Program-made: the position numbers and the translations under genes
Notes under the pieces: model-generated
Told to the model about the DNA's origin: nothing
The model's database searches: none
What the model saw: the letters and a program-made list of their open reading frames with translations, nothing else
Part shown: one piece after another, positions 54,963 to 63,245 of the stretch
Layout of the letters: each line of letters opens with the position of its first letter
Numbering within the stretch: the first letter of the stretch is position 1
Assembly: GCF_002869745.1 (NCBI RefSeq)
Contig: NZ_PNOS01000015.1
Coordinates: forward strand, 26,626-90,625
Direction: 5' to 3'
Source: Oceaniglobus roseus
Lineage (GTDB): Bacteria; Pseudomonadota; Alphaproteobacteria; Rhodobacterales; Rhodobacteraceae
Length of the DNA stretch: 64,000 nucleotides

Positions 54963-55295
54963 TCACGCCTCCGCCGACGCCTCGATCCCCATCCCCTCGA
55001 CCGCCGTGAAGCCCTCGAACCGCGGCGTGCCCTCGTGCAATTTGCGGGTCTCCCCCGCCCGCGCATGGGCGGCGCGGAATTCCGGGCTGCGGGTCCAGGC
55101 GCGGAAGTGGTCCTCGCTCTGCCAGAGGGTGTGGGAGGCATAGAGCACGCGGCCCTCCTCCTCCGGCCCCTTCAGCATGTGGAAGGACACGAAACCCTCC
55201 ATGTCCCGCAGATGACTGTCGCGGGACCGCCAGAGTTCCTCGAACGCCGCGGTGTTCCCGAGCGGCACGGTGAATCGGTTCATGGCAAGATACAT
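54963..55295 (-). CDS. IsdG-type heme-degrading monooxygenase
   Basis: 110-residue ABM-fold protein. The three residues that define IsdG/IsdI catalysis fall at the same numbers: N6, W67 and H77 (MYLAMNRF, FRAWTRSPEFRAAH). It would open heme to release iron in the cytoplasm. AAGGAG precedes the ATG. Last gene of the hmuSTUV-chaN run. Confidence 0.82.
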   Translation of the reverse strand: MYLAMNRFTVPLGNTAAFEELWRSRDSHLRDMEGFVSFHMLKGPEEEGRVLYASHTLWQSEDHFRAWTRSPEFRAAHARAGETRKLHEGTPRFEGFTAVEGMGIEASAEA

Positions 55296-55305
55296 CGGGG
55301 TCTCC

Positions 55306-56067
55306 TTACTGGGATCTGAGCGAGGCGCAGAGATCGGGACGCGCGGCGGGCGGCACGATGCGCACCTCGTCGAAGGGCGTGTCGTCCGCGCCCTCGACGA
55401 AGCCGATCGCATGGGTCGTCACGTCCGGCGCGGCCTGCGCGATGGCTGCGGGCACGCCCCAGTCTGTGCGCGCGTGGCCGTTGCCGGCGATTACCGCGAT
55501 GGGCGCGCCGTAGGTCTCCAGCGCCTCCAGCGCGGCGCGGGCGAAGACGGCGTCGCGATAGCGCTGGATCGCCACCATGCCCGCCATCGCCGCCACCGGC
55601 ATCGCGCCGCAATGGGCCTCGAACTGAAGCGCCTCCCGCGCCGCCTGCTGTTCCGCGGGCAGCGCGCGGTCGAGGCCGAAGCGCGGAGCGTCGGCGCCGA
55701 ACAGCGCCGCCGCGCCCTCGTCATAGACGGCGCGCACGGTGTCACGCGGGGCAGCGGCCCCGACGATCACGGCTTCGCCCAAGGCATCGAACACCGGAGC
55801 GTAGAGCGCGAAATCCGGCCAGCCGCTTGCCGCCCAGATCTCCGGCAGCCTCGCGCGGTCGGCATTCGCGGCCTCCGCCTCTTCCGCCGTCAGCATCTCG
55901 AACACCACGGCGGTCGGGCGCAGCGCCTCGATCGCGGCGGCCTGGGCCAGGTGGGCGTCGGGATTGTCGTGCACCTCGCCCAGAAGGGTGATGTCGGCCG
56001 CCGGCTGCGCGAAGGCGCCCGGGGCCGGGAGACAGGCGAGAAGGATCAGAACCGGAGCGATGCGCAT
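55306..56067 (-). CDS. ChaN-family heme/iron-associated protein
   Basis: 253-residue protein with a signal peptide ending GAFAQ (about residue 21; no lipobox Cys beyond the signal region is clear). LLGEVHDNPDAHLAQAAAIE is the ChaN hallmark; the AVIAGNGHARTDWGVP segment closes the fold. ChaN binds heme in other bacteria. 12 bp after hmuV. Confidence 0.83.
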   Translation of the reverse strand: MRIAPVLILLACLPAPGAFAQPAADITLLGEVHDNPDAHLAQAAAIEALRPTAVVFEMLTAEEAEAANADRARLPEIWAASGWPDFALYAPVFDALGEAVIVGAAAPRDTVRAVYDEGAAALFGADAPRFGLDRALPAEQQAAREALQFEAHCGAMPVAAMAGMVAIQRYRDAVFARAALEALETYGAPIAVIAGNGHARTDWGVPAAIAQAAPDVTTHAIGFVEGADDTPFDEVRIVPPAARPDLCASLRSQ

Positions 56068-56079
56068 GAAGAGGACCTG

Positions 56080-56862
56080 TCAGAGGGACGCTGCATGGGG
56101 CAGAACATAGGGCACCCCCGGCGGAGGCGGAACCGAAACGCCCAGATTGCAGCCATAGGCGCGCGACAGGATGTCGCTTGTCAGCACCTCGGAGGGGGCG
56201 CCGAAGGCCAGGCGCCGCCCCTCGCACAGGACCAGGATCCGGTCGGCATGAAGCGCCGTCAGGTTCAGATCGTGCATCACCGCGACGACGCCGCCGCCCG
56301 CCCGCGCGAAGCTCCGGGCGATCTCCATCACCTGCACCTGGTGCGCGATGTCGAGGCTCGACACCGGCTCGTCCAGCAGAAGCCAGCGCGGCCGACCCTC
56401 CGCCACCGGCTCCCAGACCTGGGCCAGCACCCGCGCCAGCATCACCCGCTGCGCCTCGCCGCCGGAGAGGTCCTGAAAGCTGCGCCCGGCGTGATGGGCC
56501 AGCCCGACGCGGGCAAGCGCGCGCATCGGCACGTCGGAACGCGCGCCCGCGATGCCCGACTGCAGCCCCAGCCGCACCACCTCGATCACCGTGAAGGGAA
56601 AGGCAAGATGCGTGGCCTGCGGCAGCACCGCCCGCTCGGCGGCCTGCTGCCAGGGCTTCAGCGTGGCGATATCCCGGCCGTTCAGGATGACCGTCCCGCG
56701 AAAGGGCAGGCTCCCCGTCAGCGCCCCGAGGAAGGTCGACTTTCCCGACCCGTTCGGCCCGACGATGGCCGTGACATGACCCGCCAGCGCGACTAGGCCG
56801 ACGCCCCGCACCGCCTCGCGCCGCCCGTAGGCCACGCGGATCTCCTCGGCGACGAGGCTCAC
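56080..56862 (-). CDS. hmuV: Heme ABC transporter, ATP-binding protein
   Basis: 260-residue HmuV: GPNGSGKSTFLGALTG, LSGGEAQRVMLARVL, LLLDEPVSSLDIAHQVQ and VMHDLNLTALHADRI. GTG start at 56862 overlaps the hmuU stop (GTGA). The operon hmuSTUV is complete. Confidence 0.92.
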   Translation of the reverse strand: MSLVAEEIRVAYGRREAVRGVGLVALAGHVTAIVGPNGSGKSTFLGALTGSLPFRGTVILNGRDIATLKPWQQAAERAVLPQATHLAFPFTVIEVVRLGLQSGIAGARSDVPMRALARVGLAHHAGRSFQDLSGGEAQRVMLARVLAQVWEPVAEGRPRWLLLDEPVSSLDIAHQVQVMEIARSFARAGGGVVAVMHDLNLTALHADRILVLCEGRRLAFGAPSEVLTSDILSRAYGCNLGVSVPPPPGVPYVLPHAASL

Positions 56863-57926
56863 GGCGCCACCAGCCCGCGGCGTTTCAGCAGGATCCACAG
56901 GAACACCGGCGCGCCGAGGATCGCGGTGACGATGCCGATGGGCAGTTCGGCGGGGGCGATGGCGACCCGCGCGATCACGTCGGCCAGGATCAGCAGAGTC
57001 GCCCCCAGAAGCGCGGCGTTCGGCAGCAGCGTCCGGTGATCGGGGCCCGAGGCCAGCCGCAGGAGATGCGGCACCACGATCCCGATGAAGCCGATCCCGC
57101 CCGACACCGCGACGGCCGCCCCCGTCGCCGCGGCCACGGCAAGGATCGCGACCGATTTCATCCGCTGCACGTCGATCCCGATATGGGCCGCGGTCGCCTC
57201 GCCCAGGGCCAGCCCGTTCAGCCCGCGCCCGAGGGCGAAGGCGGCGCCGAGGGCCAGCAGGATCAGCGGCCCCGCCGCCAGCACCTTGATCCAGCTCGCC
57301 CCCGCGAGGGATCCGAGGCCCCAGAACGTCAGGTCGCGCAGCTGCCGGTCGTCGGCGACATAGACGAGGATCCCCGACACCGCCCCGGCCAGCGCGCCAA
57401 GCGCGATGCCCGCCAGCAGCATCGTCGCGACAGAGGTGCGCCCCTGCCGTGTCGAGACGCGATAGAGCAGAAGCGTCGAGGCCCAGCCGCCGAGGAAGGC
57501 GGCGAAGGGCGTCAGCTGGTTGCCGGTCAGGCCGAGCAGCCAGCCGGGCAGCGCCGCGCCCAGCACGATGGCGAGGATCGCGCCCAGCCCCGCGCCCGCC
57601 CCGACCCCGACGAGCCCCGGATCGGCCAGCGGATTGCGGAACAGCCCCTGCATGACCGCCCCCGACACCGCCAGCGCCGCACCGACGAGCAGCCCCATCG
57701 CCAGCCGTGGCAGGCGGATGTCGTACAGCACCACACGCTCGGTCCGGGTCAGCTCCACGCCCTGCACCAGCCTGGTCGCCACGCCCGAGAGCGAGACGCC
57801 GGTCGCCCCGGTCTCGAGACTCGCGATACAGGCGAGCACCAGCAACCCCGCCAGCCCCCAGTGAAGCGCGCGGGCGCGGGCCATGCGGTCCGGCACGGCC
57901 GGCAGATCCTCCAGGACGGCCGCCAT
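56859..57926 (-). CDS. hmuU: Heme ABC transporter, permease
   Basis: 355-residue FecCD-type permease. GAVMQGLFRNPLADPGLVGV and FIGIVVPHLLRLASGPDHR are diagnostic for HmuU. Starts 3 bp after hmuT. Confidence 0.92.
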   Translation of the reverse strand: MAAVLEDLPAVPDRMARARALHWGLAGLLVLACIASLETGATGVSLSGVATRLVQGVELTRTERVVLYDIRLPRLAMGLLVGAALAVSGAVMQGLFRNPLADPGLVGVGAGAGLGAILAIVLGAALPGWLLGLTGNQLTPFAAFLGGWASTLLLYRVSTRQGRTSVATMLLAGIALGALAGAVSGILVYVADDRQLRDLTFWGLGSLAGASWIKVLAAGPLILLALGAAFALGRGLNGLALGEATAAHIGIDVQRMKSVAILAVAAATGAAVAVSGGIGFIGIVVPHLLRLASGPDHRTLLPNAALLGATLLILADVIARVAIAPAELPIGIVTAILGAPVFLWILLKRRGLVAP

Positions 57927-57929
57927 GGC

Positions 57930-58814
57930 TCAACCGTCCTCGCCGTAGAGAGCGCGGTTCAGGCGCTGCACCGCCTCCGCCGTGCGCGGACCGAAGCCCA
58001 GCATCAGCAGCGCGTCCATGCGCACGACCGACCGGCTTTCGGCCGCGGGCGTGACACTGACCGCCGGCATCGCCAGCAGCTCGTCGTCCCCGGCGCCGTG
58101 ATCGCCGCCCCGGTCCATCATCAGGATGACGTCCGGCGCGGCCAGCCCCACCGCCTCGTCACCGATCTGACGGTAGCCTTCGAAGCCCGACACCGCGTTG
58201 ACGCCGCCCGCCATGCGGATCAGGGCATCCGCCGCCGTTCCCGTGCCCGAGGCGTTGATCCGGCCGCCCTGGGTCGACAGGACGAACAGCACGCGCTTCC
58301 TGCCCGCTTCCGGGCGGGCGGCATCGGCCATGGCCCTGTCCAGCGCCGTCTTCACCTCCCGCGACAACTCCGCCGCGCGTTCGGGCACGTCAAGGGCCGC
58401 GCCGATGACCTCGATCTTGTGCAGGATCCCCTCGGCCGTCGGCGTGTCGGGCACCTCAACGAAGTCGACGCCGGCGGCGCGGATCACCTCCAGCGCCTCG
58501 GGCGGTCCGGCGCCGGGGTCCGACAGGATCAGCCCCGGCCCGACCGACAGCACGCCCTCGGGCGAGAGCGCGCGCATGTAGCCGACATCGGGCAGCCGGG
58601 CGACCTCGGGCGGCCAGGTCGAGGTGGTGTCGCGCGCCAGCAGGCGGTCCGACTGGCCGAGGGCGGCGACGATCTCGGTGACCGCGCCGCCGATGGACAG
58701 GACGTCCGCCCTGTCCGGTCCGGCAAGGACGAACGGCGCCGAGAGCGCCAGCGAAGCGGCCACCAGAAGGGACGCGAAGCCCCGCAACGGCCGATGGAAC
58801 AGGTGCCGCCTCAT
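57930..58814 (-). CDS. hmuT: Heme ABC transporter, periplasmic binding protein
   Basis: 294-residue HmuT with a signal peptide to about residue 31. VLSIGGAVTEIVAALGQSDRL and ARDTTSTWPPEVARLPDVGYMR are typical; the conserved Tyr that ligates heme iron is likely in DVGYMRALSPEGVL. ATG overlaps the hmuS stop. Confidence 0.91.
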   Translation of the reverse strand: MRRHLFHRPLRGFASLLVAASLALSAPFVLAGPDRADVLSIGGAVTEIVAALGQSDRLLARDTTSTWPPEVARLPDVGYMRALSPEGVLSVGPGLILSDPGAGPPEALEVIRAAGVDFVEVPDTPTAEGILHKIEVIGAALDVPERAAELSREVKTALDRAMADAARPEAGRKRVLFVLSTQGGRINASGTGTAADALIRMAGGVNAVSGFEGYRQIGDEAVGLAAPDVILMMDRGGDHGAGDDELLAMPAVSVTPAAESRSVVRMDALLMLGFGPRTAEAVQRLNRALYGEDG

Positions 58815-59863
58815 GCCGGAACCTCCGCCAGCGACGGCAGGGCCTCGACGATCCGCCCCCATGCGGGTCGCGAATCCCTCCCCTCCTTCGGCACGCCGAA
58901 GACCTGGAGGATCAGCCCGCCCTCGGCATCGAAGGCCTCGACCGAGAGCGCGGGACCGCGCTGCGTCGGCTTCTCGACCGCCCAGACCTCGGCGACCCTG
59001 TCGCGCCTCAGGTGCAGGTTGAAGCCGGGATCCAGCACGTTCTGCCAGGGGCCCATGTCCTGCAACCGCAGGATCGGCCCGCTGTGGATCTGGATGCAGC
59101 CGCGGTTGCCGACGAAGACCATGACCTCGATCCCCGAGTCCCGCACCGCGTGCAGCATCCCGTCCACCGCCCCGGGGGCCAGCGGCCGCACGAACGGCGC
59201 CCCGGCGATCCGGTAGGCGCCCAGCCGGTTCATCCGCAGCCTGGAACAGAGCCGCAGGAACTGGTGGGTGTCGGTCAGCTTCGCCCATTCCTCGCGCAGG
59301 ACCGCGGCCTTTTCGGGCCGCACCTTCGCGCCCTCCACGGGCCGGCTATGCTCCACCACCTGCGCATCGCCCTGGTCGTCCAGCGCGAGGGCAGAGACGA
59401 GTCCCGCCCAGGCGTCGTGGTTCGAGCCGTCGCGCAGGTGGATCTTGTGCACCGCGTCGCCCGCGGCATCGAAGATCTGCAGCGAGCGGCGCACGCCCTG
59501 CCCGGACGGCGTTTCGACCGCGAAGCCATGCACCCAGTGGGCGGGGAAGATCCGCAGGTCGATGTCCTCGGTCAGGGTCATCGCGGCATGGGGGCCGGGA
59601 TGGTAGTTTCCGTACTGCCCCACCTTCTCGTGCACGCAGGCCGGAACGCGGGTCAGCGCCATGACCTCGCCCAGGGTCTCGGCGGCCGGGATGATGCGGT
59701 CGGGATGGGCGTCGATCCGCGTCGCGCCGTGCCCGACCTGCGCCGCGACCAGCACGGCCTCGGAAACGCCGAGGGCGCCGGCGGCGTCGCGGGCGCGCAG
59801 CTTCGGGTGGTCGGCCATATAGGCGCGAATGGCTTCGGGGGCGGCTGTGGCGCGTGTCGTCAT
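58811..59863 (-). CDS. hmuS: Hemin-degrading / heme-handling factor
   Basis: 350-residue HmuS with two related halves (about 20-170 and 185-345). Motifs VHEKVGQYGNYHPGPHAAM, NHDAWAGLVSAL and the conserved His near FRLC-like FLRLCSRLRMNR fit the family. Start set at the second ATG, six bases after CGAGGA. First gene of the hmuSTUV-chaN-isdG unit. Confidence 0.91.
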   Translation of the reverse strand: MTTRATAAPEAIRAYMADHPKLRARDAAGALGVSEAVLVAAQVGHGATRIDAHPDRIIPAAETLGEVMALTRVPACVHEKVGQYGNYHPGPHAAMTLTEDIDLRIFPAHWVHGFAVETPSGQGVRRSLQIFDAAGDAVHKIHLRDGSNHDAWAGLVSALALDDQGDAQVVEHSRPVEGAKVRPEKAAVLREEWAKLTDTHQFLRLCSRLRMNRLGAYRIAGAPFVRPLAPGAVDGMLHAVRDSGIEVMVFVGNRGCIQIHSGPILRLQDMGPWQNVLDPGFNLHLRRDRVAEVWAVEKPTQRGPALSVEAFDAEGGLILQVFGVPKEGRDSRPAWGRIVEALPSLAEVPA

Positions 59864-59936
59864 GGGCATCCTCGGTCTGTGCAAAGGTCCGATGGCTGCG
59901 CCCGAAACGAAGCGGTGCGTGGCTTTCGCGAAATAC

Positions 59937-59951
59937 TTGACTATTTTAGTA
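59937..59951. promoter_or_regulatory. Candidate iron-responsive operator, site A
   Basis: TTGACTATTTTAGTA in the 200-bp divergent region of hmuS and the receptor gene. Compare sites B (TTGACTGAAATAGTC) and C (CTGATTGAATTAGTA). Shared core: TGA, T, then TAGT. Confidence 0.5.
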
Positions 59952-60063
59952 TGGATCCTGTAGCGGTGCAATCCGTGGCGAACGGAAAGTTCGCCGGATT
60001 TTCCCCAGACGCCTCGCCAGCCTTCGCAAGCCACGGCTTTTTCCAAGAAAGAAGGATGGCACC

Positions 60064-62106
60064 ATGCTCCCCTCCCTCCTGCGCGGCACGACCGCGCTTG
60101 CCTGCCTGTCCCTTGCCCTGCCCGCCATGGCGCAGGACAGCGATCCGGGTTTCCTCGGTACGCTGATCCTGACCGGCGGCAAGCGCGACCTCACCTTCGG
60201 CACGGCCCTGTCGCGCACCGTCGTCGACGACGAAGAGATCATGGATCGCCAGGCCGGCACCGTCGCCCAGCTGATCGATTCGGTGCCCGGCGTGACGCTG
60301 GTGAACGGCACCACGCCCCAGGGGTCGGGCATCAACATCCGCGGCTTCGGCGCCAACACCACCTATAGCTCGGACCAGAAGATCGCCGTGCAGGTCGACG
60401 GCGCGAGCGTCGGCTCGGAAGAGCTGTACCGCATCGGCACGCAGCTGTTCACCGACCCCCTGCTCTATCGTCGGGTCGAGGTGCTGCGCGGCACGGTCGG
60501 CAGCTTCGCCTACGGCTCGGGCATCGTCGGCGGGGTGGTGAAGCTGGAGACGAAGGACGCCAGCGACTTCACCGGCGGCCTGCCCGGCTTCGGCGGCGCG
60601 CAGACCTTCGAATACAGCACGAACGGCAGGGGCAAGGTCAGCTCCACCAACCTTGCCTGGATGCCCGCCACGGGGGCCGAGTTCCTGCTCAACTACTCCT
60701 GGCGCGACCAGGAGGACCTGAAGGCGGGCGACGGCACCACCATCGGCAACAGCGCCTTCCGCACGCCGTCCTGGCTGGCCAAGGGCAAATTCACCTTCGG
60801 CCCCGGCGACGCGCACTCCCTGACGCTCGGCCATTCGCGCACCGTGGCCGACGACAAGGACGTGCCCTATGACCAGTTCGACACCACCGGCGGCACTTTC
60901 GGCAACGTCGATCGCCTGACGGAAACGACCCAGAGCACGCTGGAATACCGCTTCGATCCGGCAAGCGAGCTGATCGACCTGCGCGCCAACCTCTCCCATG
61001 CGGACCAGAAGATCGAGTACGGGTATGTTCCGGGATCCTCGCCGCTCGAAGGCACGCCGACCTTCCCGTTCCTGCTCGACACGATCAACGCCGACCAGCG
61101 CTACGAGACGACGAAGCTGACCCTGTCGAACCGCGCGCTGTTCACCACGGGCGCGGTGCAGCACGACATGCTGGCCGGGATCGAGGTGCAGCGGCGCCGG
61201 CGGGCCGACAACACCGCCGCCGGGGCGCCGGGGGGCACGAACGACCGCAGGGCGCTCTTCCTGGTCGACGAGATGACGGCCGGCCGGTTCACGATCACGC
61301 CGGCGCTGCGCTATGAACACTCGAAGATCGACAGCGCCCTGCCCCTGGCCGGAGTGCCGGACGTCCATGAGAAGGACGGGCTGATGGGCGGTCTGGCCCT
61401 CGCCTACGAGATCGCCGAGGGCCTCTCGGTCTTCGGCAGCGCCGCCTACACCGAGGCCCTGCCGATCATCGACGACCTCGGCACCTCGGCCACGGCGCAG
61501 CGCCGTATCGGCATCGCCGAGAAGTCGGGCACCGTCGAGCTTGGCGCCGAATACACCGGATCCGACGTCTTCGCCGCGGGCGACAGCTTCACGATCCGCG
61601 GCAACGCCTACCGGACCCGGCTCTGGGACATCACGAGCTATGTGGTGGCCGGCGCCATGTCGACCGACCTCGACCGGGTGAAGACCGAGGGGATCGAGAT
61701 CGAAGCCTCCTACGGCATGGCGAACGGGTTCTACGCCGACCTCGCCGGGCACATCGGCAACGGCACCGAGTTCAACCCCGACGGCACCTTCGCGACCTGG
61801 CGCAACAGCGCAGCGGACCGGGTGCAGCTGACCCTCGGGCAGCGGCTGGGCGAGAAGCTGGACCTCAGCTGGGAGGTGGTCCACGCCGCCGACCGCCGCG
61901 ACGCGCTTGGCGCCGACCTGCCGAGCGTGACCGTCCACAACCTGCGCGCCACCTGGCGGCCCCAGGGCCAGCCCTGGATGAACGGCACCGAGGTGCGGTT
62001 CGGGGTCGAGAACCTGCTCGACAGGGATTACGTCGGCCACCTCTCCTCGCCCACCCGGAAGGCGCCGGGGCGCACCATCAAGGTGTCGGTAACGAAGATG
62101 TTCTGA
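60064..62106 (+). CDS. hmuR: TonB-dependent outer-membrane receptor, probably for heme
   Basis: 680-residue receptor: signal peptide ending PAMAQ (about residue 24), plug domain (about 45-155, with GSGINIRGFGANTTY and VEVLRGTVGSFAYGSG), then a 22-strand barrel ending in the aromatic KVSVTKMF. Assigned to heme by its position divergent from hmuS and upstream of hemP; the FRAP-type heme motif was not found. GAAAGAAGGATGGC includes a plausible ribosome site before the ATG. Confidence 0.85.
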   Translation: MLPSLLRGTTALACLSLALPAMAQDSDPGFLGTLILTGGKRDLTFGTALSRTVVDDEEIMDRQAGTVAQLIDSVPGVTLVNGTTPQGSGINIRGFGANTTYSSDQKIAVQVDGASVGSEELYRIGTQLFTDPLLYRRVEVLRGTVGSFAYGSGIVGGVVKLETKDASDFTGGLPGFGGAQTFEYSTNGRGKVSSTNLAWMPATGAEFLLNYSWRDQEDLKAGDGTTIGNSAFRTPSWLAKGKFTFGPGDAHSLTLGHSRTVADDKDVPYDQFDTTGGTFGNVDRLTETTQSTLEYRFDPASELIDLRANLSHADQKIEYGYVPGSSPLEGTPTFPFLLDTINADQRYETTKLTLSNRALFTTGAVQHDMLAGIEVQRRRRADNTAAGAPGGTNDRRALFLVDEMTAGRFTITPALRYEHSKIDSALPLAGVPDVHEKDGLMGGLALAYEIAEGLSVFGSAAYTEALPIIDDLGTSATAQRRIGIAEKSGTVELGAEYTGSDVFAAGDSFTIRGNAYRTRLWDITSYVVAGAMSTDLDRVKTEGIEIEASYGMANGFYADLAGHIGNGTEFNPDGTFATWRNSAADRVQLTLGQRLGEKLDLSWEVVHAADRRDALGADLPSVTVHNLRATWRPQGQPWMNGTEVRFGVENLLDRDYVGHLSSPTRKAPGRTIKVSVTKMF

Positions 62107-62147
62107 CCCCGCTCGTGCATCCCCGCACCCTCGCGGATTGGATGGGA

Positions 62148-62185
62148 ACACTCGGATTGACATATCCGAGTGTTTCACTCAGATA
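62148..62185 (+). promoter_or_regulatory. Promoter with overlapping palindrome ahead of the hemP unit
   Basis: A perfect 10-bp inverted repeat, ACACTCGGAT (62148-62157) and ATCCGAGTGT (62164-62173), 6-bp spacer, covers TTGACA (62157-62162), which is a consensus -35; a -10-like CAGATA follows at 62180-62185 after 17 bp. A protein on the palindrome would block the promoter. It could also act as a weak terminator of hmuR. Confidence 0.5.
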
Positions 62186-62255
62186 TTTCTTCAAGCACCC
62201 TGCCACCGCGACTTTCGAGTCGCGGAAGCCTGGGGATACGAGTGGACAAGACAGG

Positions 62256-62423
62256 ATGGACGACAGACACAAGCGGCTTGCCTCGCGCGGCGCGGCCGAG
62301 ACCGGACCCGCGACCGCGCGCGACGAGATCCTCGGCCGGCTGGCCGGGGGCGAGGCCTGGCGGCTCGGGAGCATCGAATGGCTTCTCGACTGGATCGAAC
62401 AGCGCCCCGAGGCCCCGCGATGA
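62256..62423 (+). CDS. 55-codon ORF coupled to hemP
   Basis: Encodes 55 residues starting MDDRHKRLASRG and ending in LGSIEWLLDWIEQRPEAPR; charged, no signal or membrane segment. The stop overlaps the hemP ATG (ATGA). Preceded only by a weak ribosome site (GACAGG). Family not recognised; coding status rests on the coupling and on the promoter upstream. Confidence 0.5.
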   Translation: MDDRHKRLASRGAAETGPATARDEILGRLAGGEAWRLGSIEWLLDWIEQRPEAPR

Positions 62424-62587
62424 CCGGGAGCTGCGTGAACGACCGGACGATGTCGGAGCCCGAACGGCCGCCGAGCCATTCGGCCGAAGACCTGACCGGC
62501 GGCGGCAAGCAGGCCTGGATCGAGCATTCGGGGCAGATCTACGTGCTGCGGATCACCCGGGCGGGCAAGCTCATCCTGACGAAGTGA
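62420..62587 (+). CDS. hemP: Hemin uptake protein HemP
   Basis: 55-residue HemP/HmuP: SAEDLTGGGKQAWIEHSGQI then YVLRITRAGKLILTK, the full family core. In other bacteria HmuP is a co-regulator of heme-receptor expression. Start overlaps the ORF upstream; a later ATG at 62450 is possible but has no ribosome site. Stop lies in a hairpin shared with the convergent ATPase gene. Confidence 0.88.
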   Translation: MTGSCVNDRTMSEPERPPSHSAEDLTGGGKQAWIEHSGQIYVLRITRAGKLILTK

Positions 62588-62607
62588 GGCGTCGGGAGGC
62601 GTCTCAC
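62584..62607. terminator. Hairpin spanning two convergent stop codons
   Basis: GTGAGGCGTC (62584-62593) pairs with GGCGTCTCAC (62598-62607), two G-U pairs, 4-nt loop. It contains the stop of hemP and that of the convergent ABC ATPase. Likely a bidirectional terminator; no U-tract. Confidence 0.5.
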
Positions 62608-63245
62608 AGCAGGTGCCGCCGCCCGCCCGCTGCGTCGGCATCGGCCGCGTCGTGGGTGACCTGCAGCACCGGCAGGCCCCGCTCCCGCGCCGTCTGGAAG
62701 ACGAGGTCGCGGACCTGCGCCCGGAGCAGCGTGTCGAGCTTCGAGAACGCCTCGTCCAGAAGCAGCGCGCGCGGCTCCGACAGCAGCATCCGCATCAGCG
62801 CGACCCGCGCCCGCTGCCCGCCCGACAGCGTCGCCGGATCGCGCGGGGCGAAGTCCGCCAGCCCGATGGCCTCCAGCGCCGCCTCGATCCGCGCCTGCCG
62901 TTCCGTGCGGCCCCTGACCCCGGGGCGCAGACCGAAGGCCAGGTTCGCGCCGACGGAGAGGTGCGGAAACAGCAGCTCGTCCTGGAACAGGATCCCGATG
63001 CGCCGCGCCTCGGTCGGCAGGCGGGTGATGTCGGTGCCGTCCAGCAGGATCCGCCCCGTCATCGCGAAGGCCGGGGGCAGCGTGCCGGTGATCGCCGCCA
63101 GCAGCGTCGACTTGCCCGACCCCGAGGGCCCCATGACCGTCAGCGCCTCGCCCGGCGCGATCAGCGTGTCGATGGCCACCAGACGCTCGGGCCCAAGCGC
63201 GATGCTCACCCCGGCCAGCCGCAGCCCCCTCTCGTCCCTAACCAT
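62604..63245 (-). CDS. ynjD: ABC transporter ATP-binding protein (YnjD-like)
   Basis: 213-residue ATPase: [52 protein letters not shown] and LLLDEAFSKLDTLLRAQ. Short, without a TOBE domain, as in YnjD and ThiQ. ATG at 63245 overlaps the permease end by eight bases; a GTG lies five codons upstream. Confidence 0.78.
   Translation of the reverse strand: MVRDERGLRLAGVSIALGPERLVAIDTLIAPGEALTVMGPSGSGKSTLLAAITGTLPPAFAMTGRILLDGTDITRLPTEARRIGILFQDELLFPHLSVGANLAFGLRPGVRGRTERQARIEAALEAIGLADFAPRDPATLSGGQRARVALMRMLLSEPRALLLDEAFSKLDTLLRAQVRDLVFQTARERGLPVLQVTHDAADADAAGGRRHLL

Noticed and set aside
57036..59216. 726-codon open frame on the + strand
   Set aside because: Antisense to hmuU, hmuT and hmuS, which have clear families.
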